Assembly: GCF_017591425.1 (NCBI RefSeq) | Contig: NW_024467101.1 | Coordinates: 12,598,918 to 12,662,917 of the forward strand | Direction of reading: 5' to 3' | Source of the DNA: Ochotona curzoniae | Taxonomy: Eukaryota > Chordata > Mammalia > Lagomorpha > Ochotonidae | Length of the DNA: 64,000 bases | Part shown: positions 31,273-43,600 of the stretch, one piece after another | Layout: each line of letters starts with the position of its first letter | How positions within the stretch are numbered: the stretch's first letter is position 1 | Notes under the pieces: model-generated | What the model was told of the DNA's origin: nothing | The model's database searches: none | The model's input: only the letters and a program-made list of their open reading frames with translations | Position numbers and translations under genes: made by a program

Positions 31273-31282
31273 TACATTTAAA

Positions 31283-31612
31283 AAAATTTTTAAGATTTAT
31301 TTATTTTTATTGGAAAGGCAAATTTACACAGAGGAGAGACAGAGAGGAAGGTCTTCTGTCCACTGGTTCACTCCCAAGTGGCAGCAACAACCGGAGCTGA
31401 GCTGATCTGAAGCCAGGAGCCAGCAGACTCTTCTGGGTCTCCCATGCGGGTGCAGGATCCCAAGGCATTGGGTCATCCTCAACCGCTTTCCCAGGTCACA
31501 AGCAGGGAGCTGGATGGGAAGTGGAGCAGCCAGGACACGAACTGGTGCGCATGTGAGATCCTGGTGCTTGCAAGGTAAGGATTTAGTCATTGAGCCATCA
31601 CACCAGGCCCCA
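31283..31612 (-). mobile_element. C-SINE (second of trio)
   Basis: Full-length antisense; starts at its tail about 10 bp from the tail of the first copy, making a tail-to-tail inverted pair. Confidence 0.9.
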
Positions 31613-31621
31613 AATATTTTT

Positions 31622-31981
31622 AAAAATCAGTTCACTTTGGGCCCGGCGGCGTAGCTTAGCAGCCAAAGTCCTCACCTTGAACGGGCTAGGATCCCATATG
31701 GGCACCGGTTCTAATCCCGGCAGCTCCACTTCCTATCTAGCTCCCTGCTTGTGGCCTTTGAAGGCAGTCAAGGATGGCCCAAAGCCTTGGGACCCTGCAC
31801 CCGTATGGGAGACCAGGAAGAGGTTCCTGGTTCCCGGCTTCGGATTGGCGCAGCACCGGCCCTTGCGGTCACTTGGGGAGTGAATCATCGGACGGAAGAT
31901 CTTCCTCTCTGTCTCTTCTCCTCCGTATATCCAACTTTGTAATAAAAATAAATAAGTCTTTTTTAAAAAAATCAGTTCACT
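31622..31981 (+). mobile_element. C-SINE (third of trio) with target-site duplication
   Basis: Element about 31638-31966, young type ('gggcccggcggcgtagctta' start, 'ggttctaatcc' B-box). The 15-bp repeat aaaaatcagttcact at 31622-31636 and 31967-31981 flanks it exactly. Head-to-head with the second copy. Confidence 0.95.
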
Positions 31982-33617
31982 CTTCAAGCACAGCTGGGGT
32001 GGGGGTTGTGGCTGGAGCCTCTCTCTCATCCAGCCTGTGGGGCAGAAGGACCACTTGGCCTACTCTGCAGATGGAAAACTGAGACCCAGAGAGGGGAGTG
32101 GTGGGTGAAGAGGAGCTTTGCCCTCTGCCAGGGTCCCAGGCGGAGCAAACATGCAGCTGGTGGCAGGCAGCCCAGGAGGTGAGGAATGCAGGCGCCAGGG
32201 GGCCCCTCACATCTCCCTGAGAGCAGCCAGGACAGGGCTGGCTGCTGGGGCTGGGCCGACCCGGAGTGGGTTGGGGGGACTCCATTCCTCTGGAGCCCAT
32301 TTCTGCAGATAGCTCCTTGTCCTGGTGGAAGACAATGCCGGGAGGGGCGGGTGTTGTGGTGGAGCAGGGTCTGTCAGGAGATGAGAACCTTCTAAACCCA
32401 GCTGTGACACTGGCTGCCGCTGTGTGGTGTGAGGCCCCAGAGTGCAGGACTGCAGGGCACAGCTTGCGTGACAGGCCCTGTGGGTACCTCCTGGGAAGCT
32501 GGCATCCAGTGGGTGGCTCTGCCCCTGTAGATAAGCCATGGGACAGGAGGCTCTGCCTCTCCAAGTCTCTCTCTTCTCCTCTGTAACCAGCTGGGCCCAG
32601 AAGGGTGCAGGCCTATCCTCCCTGCCTCCGTCCTGCCTCTTCCTGTGCCACTCCTCTTTCCCACCCTATGCAGCAGGTAGCCTGCCAGCTCTGGAGTTCT
32701 ACTTTAGGTTGAGAGAGCTGGGGTCCAGCTGCCCCCCACCCTGGGGGACTCTGAGCAATGGATGATGCAGCCAGAACTACCCTATGGGACTGGAGCCCTG
32801 CGGAGCCCAGCCTTTAACCCTGTACATGCCCGCCCCTTCCTCCTGCCAATTTTACAGATGGACACACCAAGGCTCCACAGAGTGAAAACCCTTTGTCCAA
32901 GGAACTACCTTCCAGGGATGTGGTGGGGATGTGAGCCTCCTCCAGTCACTACGGCAATCAGCCATCACGTGCCAGCACTTGCACTGAGCACTCACGCAGC
33001 ACTGCCCGCAGTGGAGGGCGTGGAGCTCATGAACTCCTCCCAGCAATGAGAGAGGAGACAGACCCAGGGAGCCAAAGGAACCTGCCCAGCTCCTCCGCCC
33101 AGTACTGACCAGTCTGAGGTGGTCAACGGGGTAGCTGGGGCCCCACCCATGCTCCATTTAGCACAAGCTCCTCTATCCTCCGCCCAACTGGCAAGAGTCA
33201 GTCTTTGTGCCCGACACCGGAGTAGTCCCCACCCTGCCGGGCCCTTTCAATGAGGTTCTTCTGGAATTTTCCCTGGGGGCAGAAACCGGAGGCCAGGTTG
33301 GGGGAGGAGGGGAGAGCCCTTCTCCTCTTCCTCCTCCTCCTCCTTGGGAGGCGTTGCCAAGGGCACAGCCAGTTGCCAGGTCCATTCCTCTGGGTGGTGG
33401 CCAGAGGGTGTGGCTGAGCCCAGGCTGGCTGCAGGGGTCTGGGATCTGGCCTCCTCCCATCTGAAGGCTGGGGGCCCCAGGGAGGAAAGTGGGTGCCTAG
33501 AACGTGGTCCTAGCCATGCCCTAGTAGCTCTGGGCTCCCCTTAAAAACAAACTCAGCCCAGCATCTCTAGGTCTTCCCTGGCTCTAGCAGCACCTGGCCT
33601 ATTTCTGCTGGCTTACT

Positions 33618-33815
33618 CCTCAAAAACCTGCAACAGCAGCAAGGGCTGGGCCAGGCTGAAGCCAGGAGCCCCATCTGGGTCTCCCACCAAGTCATCACCG
33701 GCTGCCTCCCAGGTCATGCCATTAGCATGGAACAAGGAGCTGGAGTAAGGATTTGAACCCAGGCACTCTGATAGGAAATGCAGCCTGTGGCATCTTAACA
33801 CACCTGGCCCTCTGA
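33618..33815 (-). mobile_element. C-SINE, truncated
   Basis: 'gggccaggctgaagccagga' and 'gatttgaacccaggcactc'; tail part missing. Confidence 0.75.
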
Positions 33816-33864
33816 CCCTCTGATTTTAAAACAACAACAGCAACAACTATATATATATATGCGC

Positions 33865-34160
33865 CAGACCAACACAGAGATAGAAAGAGACAGAGAAAGA
33901 GAGAGAGAGAGAGATCTTCCATGAGCTGGCTAACTCCCCCAAACAGCCTCAAGAGCCGGGGCTGGGGCTGGCTAAAGCCCAGAGCCAAGAACTGCCCCGT
34001 GGACGGCACAGGCCCATGAACTCAGCGTCTTCCGCTGCTCCCCAGGCGCGTGAGCAGGAAGCTGGGTTAGAAGCAGAAGGGCTGGGACTTGAACCGGTGC
34101 TCTGCCATGGATGTAACATCCCAGACAGCTCCCTCACCAACTTGGCCACAGCTTTGGTCC
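33865..34160 (-). mobile_element. C-SINE, old
   Basis: Preceded by a short (TA)n (33849-33860) and containing a (GA)n run (33893-33914) in its CT-rich zone; 'gggacttgaaccggtgctc' is the B-box complement. Confidence 0.75.
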
Positions 34161-34161
34161 C

Positions 34162-34513
34162 GATCCATTGATTTTATTTATTTTTAAAGATTATTTTTTT
34201 TTAATTTGAAAGGCCGATATACAGAGAGGAGGAGAGACAGAAAGGAAGATCTTCTGTCCAATGGTTTACTCCCCAAGCGGCTGCAATCGCGGGAGCTGAG
34301 CCAATCTGATGCCAGGAGCCAGGACCTCTTCCAGGTATACCATGCTCATACAGGGACCCAAGGCTACTACTGCCTTCCCAGGCCACAAGCAGGGAGCTGG
34401 ATGGGAAGCAGGGCTGCCAGGATTAGGATTGGCACCCATATGGGATACCGGCACGTGCAAGGTGAGGACCTTAACCACTATGCCATTGCGCTAGGCCCAA
34501 TCCATTGCTTTTA
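34162..34513 (-). mobile_element. C-SINE with imperfect target-site duplication
   Basis: Full-length antisense element. Flanks gatccattgatttta (34162-34176) and aatccattgctttta (34499-34513) are a two-mismatch duplication. Confidence 0.88.
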
Positions 34514-34929
34514 AAAGGCAAAAGATTTATTCGCTCTGAAGAGAAACCAGAGTATTGATCCATTGATTTTAAAGACGCTGAGACCAAGGTGGGAGAAGGG
34601 ACTTGCCCAGCCAGTCAGACCAGACAGCACCCTCCTGGGGTGGGATTTCTAGAATGTTCCTTGCTGCTGTGTTGACCTGGGCCCTTTAGGCACTGGGGTT
34701 AAGTGACCAGGCTATGTTTTGGTTAACTACCATGGAGGCCCCCTGACATTTCACTGTCAGGGAACCCCACAAGGAAAAGTCATTTCTGACCCATTTCACA
34801 GATGTGGCAATTTGAGGCTCAGAGGAGAACTGGCTCACCCAAGATCATTTAACTATAAAGCCTCAGGACCTGGACTTGAACTCTCCCCTGCCGTGAACAG
34901 ATGGTGGTGGTGTTGGTGGTGTTAGTAAG

Positions 34930-35289
34930 AAGGAACCCCAGGGCCCGGCGCGGCGGCGCAAGTGGTTAAAGGTCCTCGCCTTGCACGCCCGGGATCCCAT
35001 ATGGGTGCCGGTTCTAATCCTGGCAGCCCTGCTTCCCTTCCAGCTCCCTGCCTGTGGCCCGGGAAGGCAGTCGAGGACGGCCCAAAGCTTTGGGACCCTG
35101 CACCCGCGTGGGAGACCCGGAAGAGGCTCCTGGCTTCGGATCGGCATAGTATCGGCCCGTTGCGCTCACTTGGGGAGTGAACCATCGGACGGAAGATCTT
35201 CCTCTCTGTCTCTCCTCTCTGTATATCCGCCTTTCCAATGAAAAAATAATAAAAATAAATCTTTAAAAAAAAAAAAAAAAGGAACCCCA
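34930..35289 (+). mobile_element. C-SINE, very young
   Basis: Near-consensus from 'gggcccggcgcggcggcgca' to a 16-base poly-A. Flanked by aaggaacccca at 34930-34940 and 35279-35289. This is the least diverged copy in the window. Confidence 0.96.
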
Positions 35290-36119
35290 ATACTTCCACT
35301 GGGTGGGTTGTTACACTGTCCCAACTGGGTCCAGGAGGTACTCCTTGGTAACCCTGGGAGAATCCCACAAGCACACGCAAGGTGCATGCAGGAGGCGCCA
35401 CCTGCCGGACTAGGCTGGAACAGCAGGCGCCCTGGGGCGTTCAGTGCAAGCGACACCTCTGAGGGCACAGGTAGGTTTCCAGGCACGCTCCTGCCTGGAG
35501 GGTTGAACTAGGTAGGACCTGTCAGCGTGTGAAAAGTGGGGTGTCCAAGACCCTTCCCCTAGGAAACAGAAGAACCGGGAGCCCAGAGCCCTGCCTGCAC
35601 CCCACATCACCTCTGCAGGCCACTTGCTCCAATCCCTGTTTCACAAGGGACCTTCAGCCCTGCCCCAACCCCGCCAGCCCTCCTGGTTCTGGATGGACAA
35701 ACTGAGGCTCCCCGCCCCTCACTCAGGCTACAGGGCTCTGGGAGGGTGTGCCGCAGCGTCTTGGGACTGGCTGAGTGGGTTTCAGCGAAAGAATGAACAC
35801 ATATGTGAGTCCAGGTCAGACTTCGGGGCTCATTTTGGGATTGGGGGCTGCAGCAGGAACCTCTGGGGAGCTACCTGGAAAGAGAAGCCCTGGAGGGTGG
35901 GCATGCCTAGTGGGTGGGTGCAAGAAGTGGTCACAGCTGAGGGCACACTTGGGGTCAGACAGGAAACTCTGGTGACCGGAAGTCAGGCTGGGGAGTGCCT
36001 TCCCCTTACAGAGGGCTCTAGCGCTCTGGGGATTTTCAGTTCAGGTCTGTCTGATCAGAGGCCACTCCCACATTGCAGGTGCTTATGGAATAATTGTGTG
36101 TGAGGCACTTGGCCTGCCT

Positions 36120-36350
36120 GAACTGCACAGAGAGATCTCCCATCTACCAACAGTCAGGGCTGGACCAGTCTGAAGCCAGGAACTTCTTTTGGGTCTCCCA
36201 TGTGGGTGCCAGTGGCCCGAGCACATTGAGCCTTTCTCCACTGCTTTCCCAGGTATATTAGCTGGGGAGCTGGATCAGAAAAGGAGCAGTGGGGACTAGA
36301 ACCAGCGCTACAAGCAGTGGCTTAACCCACTATGCCACAATGTGTTTACA
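36120..36350 (-). mobile_element. C-SINE, tail-truncated
   Basis: 'cttttgggtctcccatgtgg' and 'gactagaaccagcgctac'; ends about 200 bp before the GLTP poly(A) site. Confidence 0.75.
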
Positions 36351-36559
36351 GGGCCTGGTATACAGCTGCTATTTTACCTGTGAAACCCTCCCATGCCTCA
36401 ATGTGGCCACTCAATTCTATTTTTAAAAGCCACAGAGGTCCGAAAAGTGGGTCCCTGGCAGAAGCTGGCCTGAGCCGCCCCAGAAGGAGGCAGGGGCGTG
36501 GGGTGCTGGACTGGCAGGGGGAGGAGACTCCAGAACGGAAATGGCACTCGTGGATGTGA

Positions 36560-37430
36560 TTTCCAAAATAGAGATTTGTTTATTAAGGATTATTTTGTTT
36601 CTGTGTAAAAATCACATGGTTCCATTTGTTTTTTGTTTTGTTTCTTTGTGAACACACGCATCAATTGCTTGGGGTCGTTCTGTGTGCCCCCACTCTGTAT
36701 AAAAAAATACAGCTCTTGTGGCGTCCCCTGGGGAGGAGGACAGGTAAGGCAGTGAGGCGGCATCTTGGGTCCCCACAGTTTTTTTTTGGGGGGGAGGGGA
36801 CAGGTTCAATTCTGTCTTCCCACCTCCCTGCAGAGAAAGTGCACAAGGTTGGTGGCTTCCTGGGGAGGGGGGAGAGAAGTGTCCCTGAAGAAGATGGACC
36901 GTCCCCTGGAACGGCAGGGTGTGCCCGGCGGTAGGGTGGCCGGCAGCAGCCCGAGCCTTGCTGGCTGTTTTTCAGCTCTTACAAAACACAAACGGAATAA
37001 AACCGAACCCAACACAAGAGCCATCTGGGTCGAGGCAGCCAGCTGGCTGGGAGCTCAGGGTGCACGCGCCCTTGGCGACCACCCATGCTCTTCCTTGGGG
37101 TGTGACTTCATTGTGCCCGCCCCTCCACCCCCCATCCAGGACCTGTGCTGGGGGGGCTGGCAGGGGGCACCCGGAACTCAACCCCTCGGGCCTAGGCCTG
37201 GCTCTCACACATGCTGAGCGACGGGTGGGGCCAAGTCCGCTGCTGGGAAGACCTGGCAGTAGGGGCGGTTATGTATTGCTCCATTAGTTGACATAAAAAA
37301 AAAAGAAGAAGAAAAAGAAGAAGACGACGACCAGGCTGTCCCCTGCGGCCCACGGGGCCGCTCCAGGCTGCTAGCCGGTCGGGGCCGCGCGGTGCGGCGG
37401 ACTTCACAGTGCTGGGGGCGGCGACACGCA
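36560..37430 (-). other. GLTP: GLTP 3' UTR
   Basis: About 870 nt from the stop codon to the predicted cleavage site. Contains a (GAA)n-like purine run at 37291-37330 (read as CUU-rich in mRNA) and no SINE. Confidence 0.8.
36579..36584 (-). terminator. GLTP: GLTP polyadenylation signal
   Basis: AATAAA on the minus strand (TTTATT at 36579-36584), in AT-rich sequence after a GC-rich UTR; cleavage expected about 10-25 bases to the left. Confidence 0.75.
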
Positions 37431-37613
37431 CTACACCTTGTAGCTGAGCTCCGCGTTCATCTTGGTGTACATCTCGTAGATGACGTCGATGGTGGCCGTG
37501 TAGTTGACAAGGAAGAGGCGGATCTTCTCCAAGCATTCCTCCTCCGTGACGTTCTGCCCCTTGGACAGCGCCTTCAGGAAGTCGGACTTGTAGGGGGCCG
37601 CGTACAGCGCTGC
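37431..37613 (-). CDS. GLTP: GLTP exon 5, coding part
   Basis: 183 nt; residues 150-209 and TAG stop (37433-37431). The acceptor is CCCCCAAG|GCAG: an AAG acceptor with a CAG four bases downstream. Encodes the C-terminal helices and ends NAELSYKV. Confidence 0.98.
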   Translation of the reverse strand, partial: AALYAAPYKSDFLKALSKGQNVTEEECLEKIRLFLVNYTATIDVIYEMYTKMNAELSYKV

Positions 37614-40600
37614 CTTGGGGGTGGGCGAGAGGGGCGGCGGTTTGGTGTTAGCGCAAGGCAGGGGGCGGGGAGGAGGGGGTCGGTGCTGTGCAGGGGTCTG
37701 ACAGCCAGGAAGAGAGAGGTGCGTCCCCCCTTCTCCCTGGAGGGCAGGAAGAACGCTCCTTTCAGGCACAGCCTCGGTCTCCCCATCTGTAAAATGGGTG
37801 TGGTGGTGGTAGAGATCTCCCACGGACCAGCCTGCCTTGTCAGGGCAGGGTTCAGGTCGTCACCAAAAGGGGCAGGGGCGGCTCCAAGCACACAGCACAG
37901 GCGTCTCCTTGGTGGGTGGCTCCTCAGAAAACCCACTTTGTGATACGTCCTTGGGGGGTGGGGTAGAGGTGAGGGACACCTCCTACATTTTAGGGCATCC
38001 CTGACACTTGGCAGGTGCACAGAGCTGGAAGTTTACATAATTTTGGAGTCAGGGCTGGTGGGGAGGGGAGGGGACATACAACCAACCAGACACAGGACTT
38101 CAGCTCCAAGTCTGACAGGAGGAAGAAAGGGCAGATATCAAGGTTCATAATGAAGGAGATGAGGCCCAGCCATCGTGGTACAGTGGGTAAAGCTGCCTGT
38201 GTCATCAGGATCACACATGGGCGCAAGTTCAAGTCCCAGCTGCTCCACCTCCAATCCAGCTCCCTGCTTAATAGGCCTGGCAAGCAGTAGAGGATGGTCC
38301 AAAGCCTTGGGACTCTGTACCTGCATGGGAGACCTGGAGGAAGCTGCTGGCTCCCGGCTTTGGACTGGTCCAGCTCTGGCTATTGTGGTCATTTGGGGAG
38401 TGAACCAGTGGATGGAAGATCTTTCTGTCTCTCCTTCTCTGTGTAAATCTGCCTTTCATCAAATAATAAAACTTTAAAAACACACAAAAAACCCTTAAGG
38501 AATAATGGATGACAGCTGAGTGTGAGCCACGAGCCTCGACCACAGGAGTACATATTAACTCACCCTTCCCAGGGACCCTCTAGAGAGGCCTACTTTGTAC
38601 CCATTTCAAAGATGAGGGTACTGAGGCTGCAGGAGAGATAATCCTAGCTCCCCATTTCCATCCTCGGGGACTTGAGCCAGATGTTTACTTAGCCTGCCTG
38701 GGCTCCTCTGGGAAGTGGGGTGGGGGACACAGTGGTCTGGGGGTGGCAGCAGTGAGGCCTGCAAGGCACAGGAGGAAGGAGGACTATCAAGGTGTCCACC
38801 AGGGATGGGGTGGACCCCTGGGGACGAGATGAGCCCATCAGAGCCTGGCTCTCCAGGCAGTGAGCAGGGGCAGGTGATGTGCACCTGTCGGGGTGCGGGG
38901 AGGTGGCATCGCCTGTTCCAGTCCCCAGCTACCATCAGCCTCACATACACATGCCACCCAGAAGCCCGCAGGCCAGGGTCCTTGCCACAGATGCCCCTTC
39001 ATCCCATCCTCCCTCCCCTATACTTGTGCTGGACCTGAGGGTACCTGTGGAATTCTCACTGCCAGCCTGCGCCCATGCTCAGCCACACTTGCAGGGGCAG
39101 TCGCCAGGGACACCCGTAAGGCCTGAGCAGGACAAGCCAAGCACTGTGGGGGACCTCAGGCTATCGTCGCCTCACAGCTGTAGTGAGGTGACCCAAGCTC
39201 AGGGGCACATAGCAGGCTGCCAGATCACCCTCTGGGTGGGGTGGGGCGGTCAGCTCACCAGAGGTCTCCCCAGGCGTGGGACAGAGGGGACTCCGAGGCT
39301 GCAGAGCCATGGGAGTTGGAGGGAAGGCGTGCCCACCTGGAAGATCTTCTGCACGATCCAGCCGTGGTACTTCTTGAGGGCCAGCTCGTAGGCCTTGGTG
39401 GCGTTGACGCGGATGAGGTTGGGGTGGTTCTCGTCACGCTCCCCGTCGCAGATGCTCTGCAGGAAGACCTGGATGAAGCGGAGGCCTCTGTGGTCCAGAG
39501 ACAGAAGGTTCTTAGCACCTGCGGCAGGCGGCTTGTGTGCACCTGCTGCCAGCATCCCCCTGCCCTCACTCCTCTTGTCCGGCATGCTGGCCGTGAGCAG
39601 GGCCCAGATGGATCCAAGGATAGGCCTGATGCATCCTCCCACAGGCAGGTGGTGCTGGAGGCCACAGCATGGGCCAGCATGGGGCCACAGGCCCTGGAGG
39701 CACCAGGCAGGTGATCGGACCTGGCACTTGCCCACCCAGGCTCCATGCCTCTACGTGCTGCACTGTTTCTGCACCTAGTCCTGCATGGTGGCCCTGTTCC
39801 CCAAACCTCTGCCTGGCTCTGTCCACAGCAACTGCCTCCAGGGGCTGCGCAAGCCCTCGCTTGGGGGTATGGTGAGCCTGATGGAGGGGGCAGTAGCCCC
39901 ATGAGCCCATTTCATGGAGGAGGGCCATGAGGCACCTCCAAAAGGCTCGGTCACTTGGCCCAGCTCCTGCCTACACTGTCCCCTACCGTGGGAGATGGGA
40001 GGTGTAGGGGAAGCCCGGGTAGGCTGCTCTGTTCTTCTAGGCAACGGGGGCCCTTGAGGCAGGAGGGCTGGGCCTCAGGACCAAGGAGTCCCCAGCCTCG
40101 TCCTGGAGCAGGTGCCGGTCCTGCACTTGCATCACAGCCATTGTCCAGCAGGGGTCAGTGTGGGGAATGGGGCTGGATCCTGCCTTGCCTGGCCAGAGCC
40201 ACTCCCAGGCCTCTCTGTCCCAGCTCCAGCAAATCAGCAGTGAGGATGGGTCTGCCCCAGCCACTTCTGATCGTACTTCTAGCTCCTGACTCCCTGAGAC
40301 TCCCCAGCAGGGCTCTCCTGGCTCCTGCCTCACAGCTGGAACCCCAGCTGGACCAGACCTAGGAGCAGTAGATGATTTGTGCCTCTCCTGCCCTTGCCCT
40401 GCCCTGTTCAGCTCAGTCCTGGCCTGTTCGGCACCCTTCCTCCAGAAAACCCTCCATGCTGCCTTTGCTTTAGTTCTGACAGTGTCTGAGTAGCAATGCC
40501 CTGAGAGAAGCCACTGAGCCATGCCTTGGGCCACACGGCAGGTGCTCCTCTCCCCAGCTGCTGCCGGTCATTGGTGGCCAGCACAAGCCATGGCACTGTC

Positions 40601-43600
40601 TGCCTCTGCCCACGTCCAATCTGGACACGAATCACTTAACTGATAGGAATGCCCCCACCAGCCTCGCTCCTGAGCAACACGCCAGATGCATCTGTGCAAT
40701 GTACAACCTGCACAACTGTGCCTGAATGCCATGGGCCCATGAGCTGGCTTCCAGAAGCCCCCGTGGCCTGACCTGTGAGACAGGCAGAGTCACCACCCGC
40801 AGCTCTCAGAGGTGACAACTCTGTCAGGCGCAGAGAGGACGTGAGCACAGTAGCAGCAGCAGTGGTGGGAGAGGTGCACGCTAGTTCTGCGTCCCAGGGG
40901 CCGCTCTCCTTGTCTGCCCAGCGCCCACCTCCCCACCCCCAGGGTGCAGCTGCCCCAGAGCCCATCACCTTTTCAGCCACATTAGCGCCAGTGTGGCGCC
41001 CACTTTGGGCCACTCGGCTCCGTACATCTCCTTCTCCACCTCCAGGATGTTCTGCAGGGTGCGGAACTTGGTGGGGTCGGTGTCATAGACGGCCTTGATT
41101 TTCTGGAATGGAGCACACAGGGTCACCTCAAAAGTGCAGGTCTGGGTGGAATACCCTTCCCCCTGCCCCCGAACAGGGACAGGGTTCATCGTAGCAGGAA
41201 TGCCGCCAGCAGCCCACAGTTCATGAGTGAGGACACATGGAGGATCAGGGAGGGGCAATGCTGAACCCAGGGTCACAGAGCCAACATTAGGTCCCCAAGG
41301 TCAACCCCCACTGCCTGGTCTGCCGCCACCGCCCAGATACTAGTGGTTTGCTTTCGGTGGACAAGGGCATGTGGACTGCTGGAGTGCAGAGGGACCCAGG
41401 GACACAGGTCTCCGAGTTAGACATGCGGGTGGTGGGGAGGAGTCACTGGCTGCGTGGCCTCCACAGCCTCAGCTTCCTCATCTGTAAAATGGGCTGCCAG
41501 CCAAGCCAGCATTATGGAGATGGGGCAGTTTAGCCCCAGCCTGGGCTGGCTAGGGGGAGGGCAGGGCAGTGGTGCCCAGGACTCAAGCATGCAGCTGGTA
41601 TTCAGGGAAGGGGCAGGCCTTGATGGTGCCACCACCCTGAGAGGCCTGAGCCTGGGGCTTGGTCCAGTGTCTGGGTTCCCTCCTCTCTCCCCTCTCGTGG
41701 GCCCGGGACGCACCGTGATGTTGCCACTGATGTCCGCCTTGATAGGAGTGAACACGGGGGACCCGAGGCAGTCTGGGGATAAAACAAGAAGAGAGATTCG
41801 GATGCTAGCCGGGATGGTGTTGTACTGAGGACTAGGGTGTGAGTGTGGAGGGACCCTGGATGCACGAGGGAGGCTGTGACAGGGTAGGGGGGTGCAGGGA
41901 GGCAGAGCTGTTCCCACAAGCCTTTGCATCAAGCAGATCAGGGGAGCACTGGGTTTCAGGTGAAGCCAATGTCACTGCAAGACCTGTCGAAGCTACAGGC
42001 TCCTGGCTCCTGCCTGGTCCCAGACCCAGCCATTGCAGCCACCTGGGGGGGTGAATCAGGGGAAAGAAGATGGGAGCCCTCTCTGTAACTCCTCCTTTCA
42101 AAGAAAGAAAGAAATGAGACTCTCCTATGTGGGTTCAGGTACCCAAGTACTAGGGCCATCTTCCTCTGATTTCCTCGGCACATTATCAGGGAGTGGGACT
42201 AGAAGTAGCGGATAAGACGCAAACTGATAAGGGATGACAGTATCCCAGGTGGAGGATTAACGTGCTATGTCACAACACTGCCTCTCAAATAAATCTTTAA
42301 AAACATTAATTTGAAGGCTCCGTGTGATAGCCTAGCGGCTAAAGTCCTCGCTCTGCATGTGCCGGGATTCCATTTGAGTGCTGGTTCATATCCCAGCGGC
42401 CCAGCTTTCCATCCACCTCTCTGCTTGTGGCCTCAGAAGGCAGTCAAGGATGGCCCAAAGCCTTGGGACCCTGCACCTGCGTGGGAGACTGGGAAGAGCT
42501 CCTGGCTCCTGGCTTCGGATTGGCTCAGCTCCGGCCGTTGGGGCTGTTTGGGGAGTGAACCACTCGACAAAAGAGCTTCCTCTGTCTCTCTTCCTCTCTG
42601 TATATCTGACTTTCAAATAAAAATAAATAATTTTTTTTTAAAAAAGAAAACAAAAAACATTAATTTGAAAGACAGAGAAAGACAGGGTTGACAGAGACAT
42701 CTCATCTGCTGCTTCCCTCCCCAAATGCCTGCAACAGCTGGGACTGGGCTGAACTAAGAGCTGGGACTGGCAATTCAATCCAGGCATCTCCTGTGGGTGT
42801 CAGGAACCCAATCATTTAAGGCATCTTAAGTCACTGTCTTAGCAGGAAGCTGGAGAGAGGAGCTGGGGATGGGAGGTGAGCCCCGGCACTCCCTGGAGGC
42901 TGAGGCTTCACAGCTACATGACAGTGGCGCCCTCTGGTGGAAAAGGCAGGATCCGTGACTGCGAAGCTGTGATGTTATTTAACGCTCATTCGTCTGAGTG
43001 TCCATGTGGGGCTGCCAGCTACTGTTTGGGCCACACAGCCATATAGCTTCCTGAAGAAGGCAGGCTGGGAGAAAGAAACTTACTGAAACTCACACGGGGG
43101 CCTGGCACAGTAGCTAAATCCTTGTCCTGCACGCACTGACCTCTCATATGGGTAGTGAATCATATCCTGGTTTTTCCATTTCCCATCGAGCTCTGTGCCT
43201 GTGGCCTGGGAAACCAGTTGAGGACAGCCCAAAGCCTTGGCATACTGCACCTGCGTGGCAGACTTGGAAGAAGACTTGGAAGACTCCTGGCTTGGGATTG
43301 GCTCAGCTCCAACCATTGAGGCCACTTGAGGAGTTAACTAGCAGACAGAAGATTCTTCTCTCTGTGTATCTGTCTTTCCAGTAAAAATTAATTAAAAAGC
43401 TTAAAAAAAAAAAAAAGAAGACCCACGAGGCAGAGCATTCTTGATGGAGCAGCCAGCCAGGAGAAAAGGGACGATCTTGCCAGGTCTCCCTGAGCACCCA
43501 GGCTAGAGCCAAGTGGGTGGATGCTGCCCTGGAGGCAGAAGGACCTCAGCCTGGGGCACCCCCAGTGGCTGTCAGAGCATCAAGCACATGGGGTTACAGC

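Larger units (their letters stand above)
30421..36554. other. TRPV4-GLTP intergenic region
   Basis: About 6 kb between the TRPV4 promoter and the GLTP 3' end. It holds eight C-SINEs, and about 32.0-33.6 kb and 35.3-36.1 kb are unique or MIR-like. No coding exon or conserved protein fragment was recognised. Confidence 0.75.
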
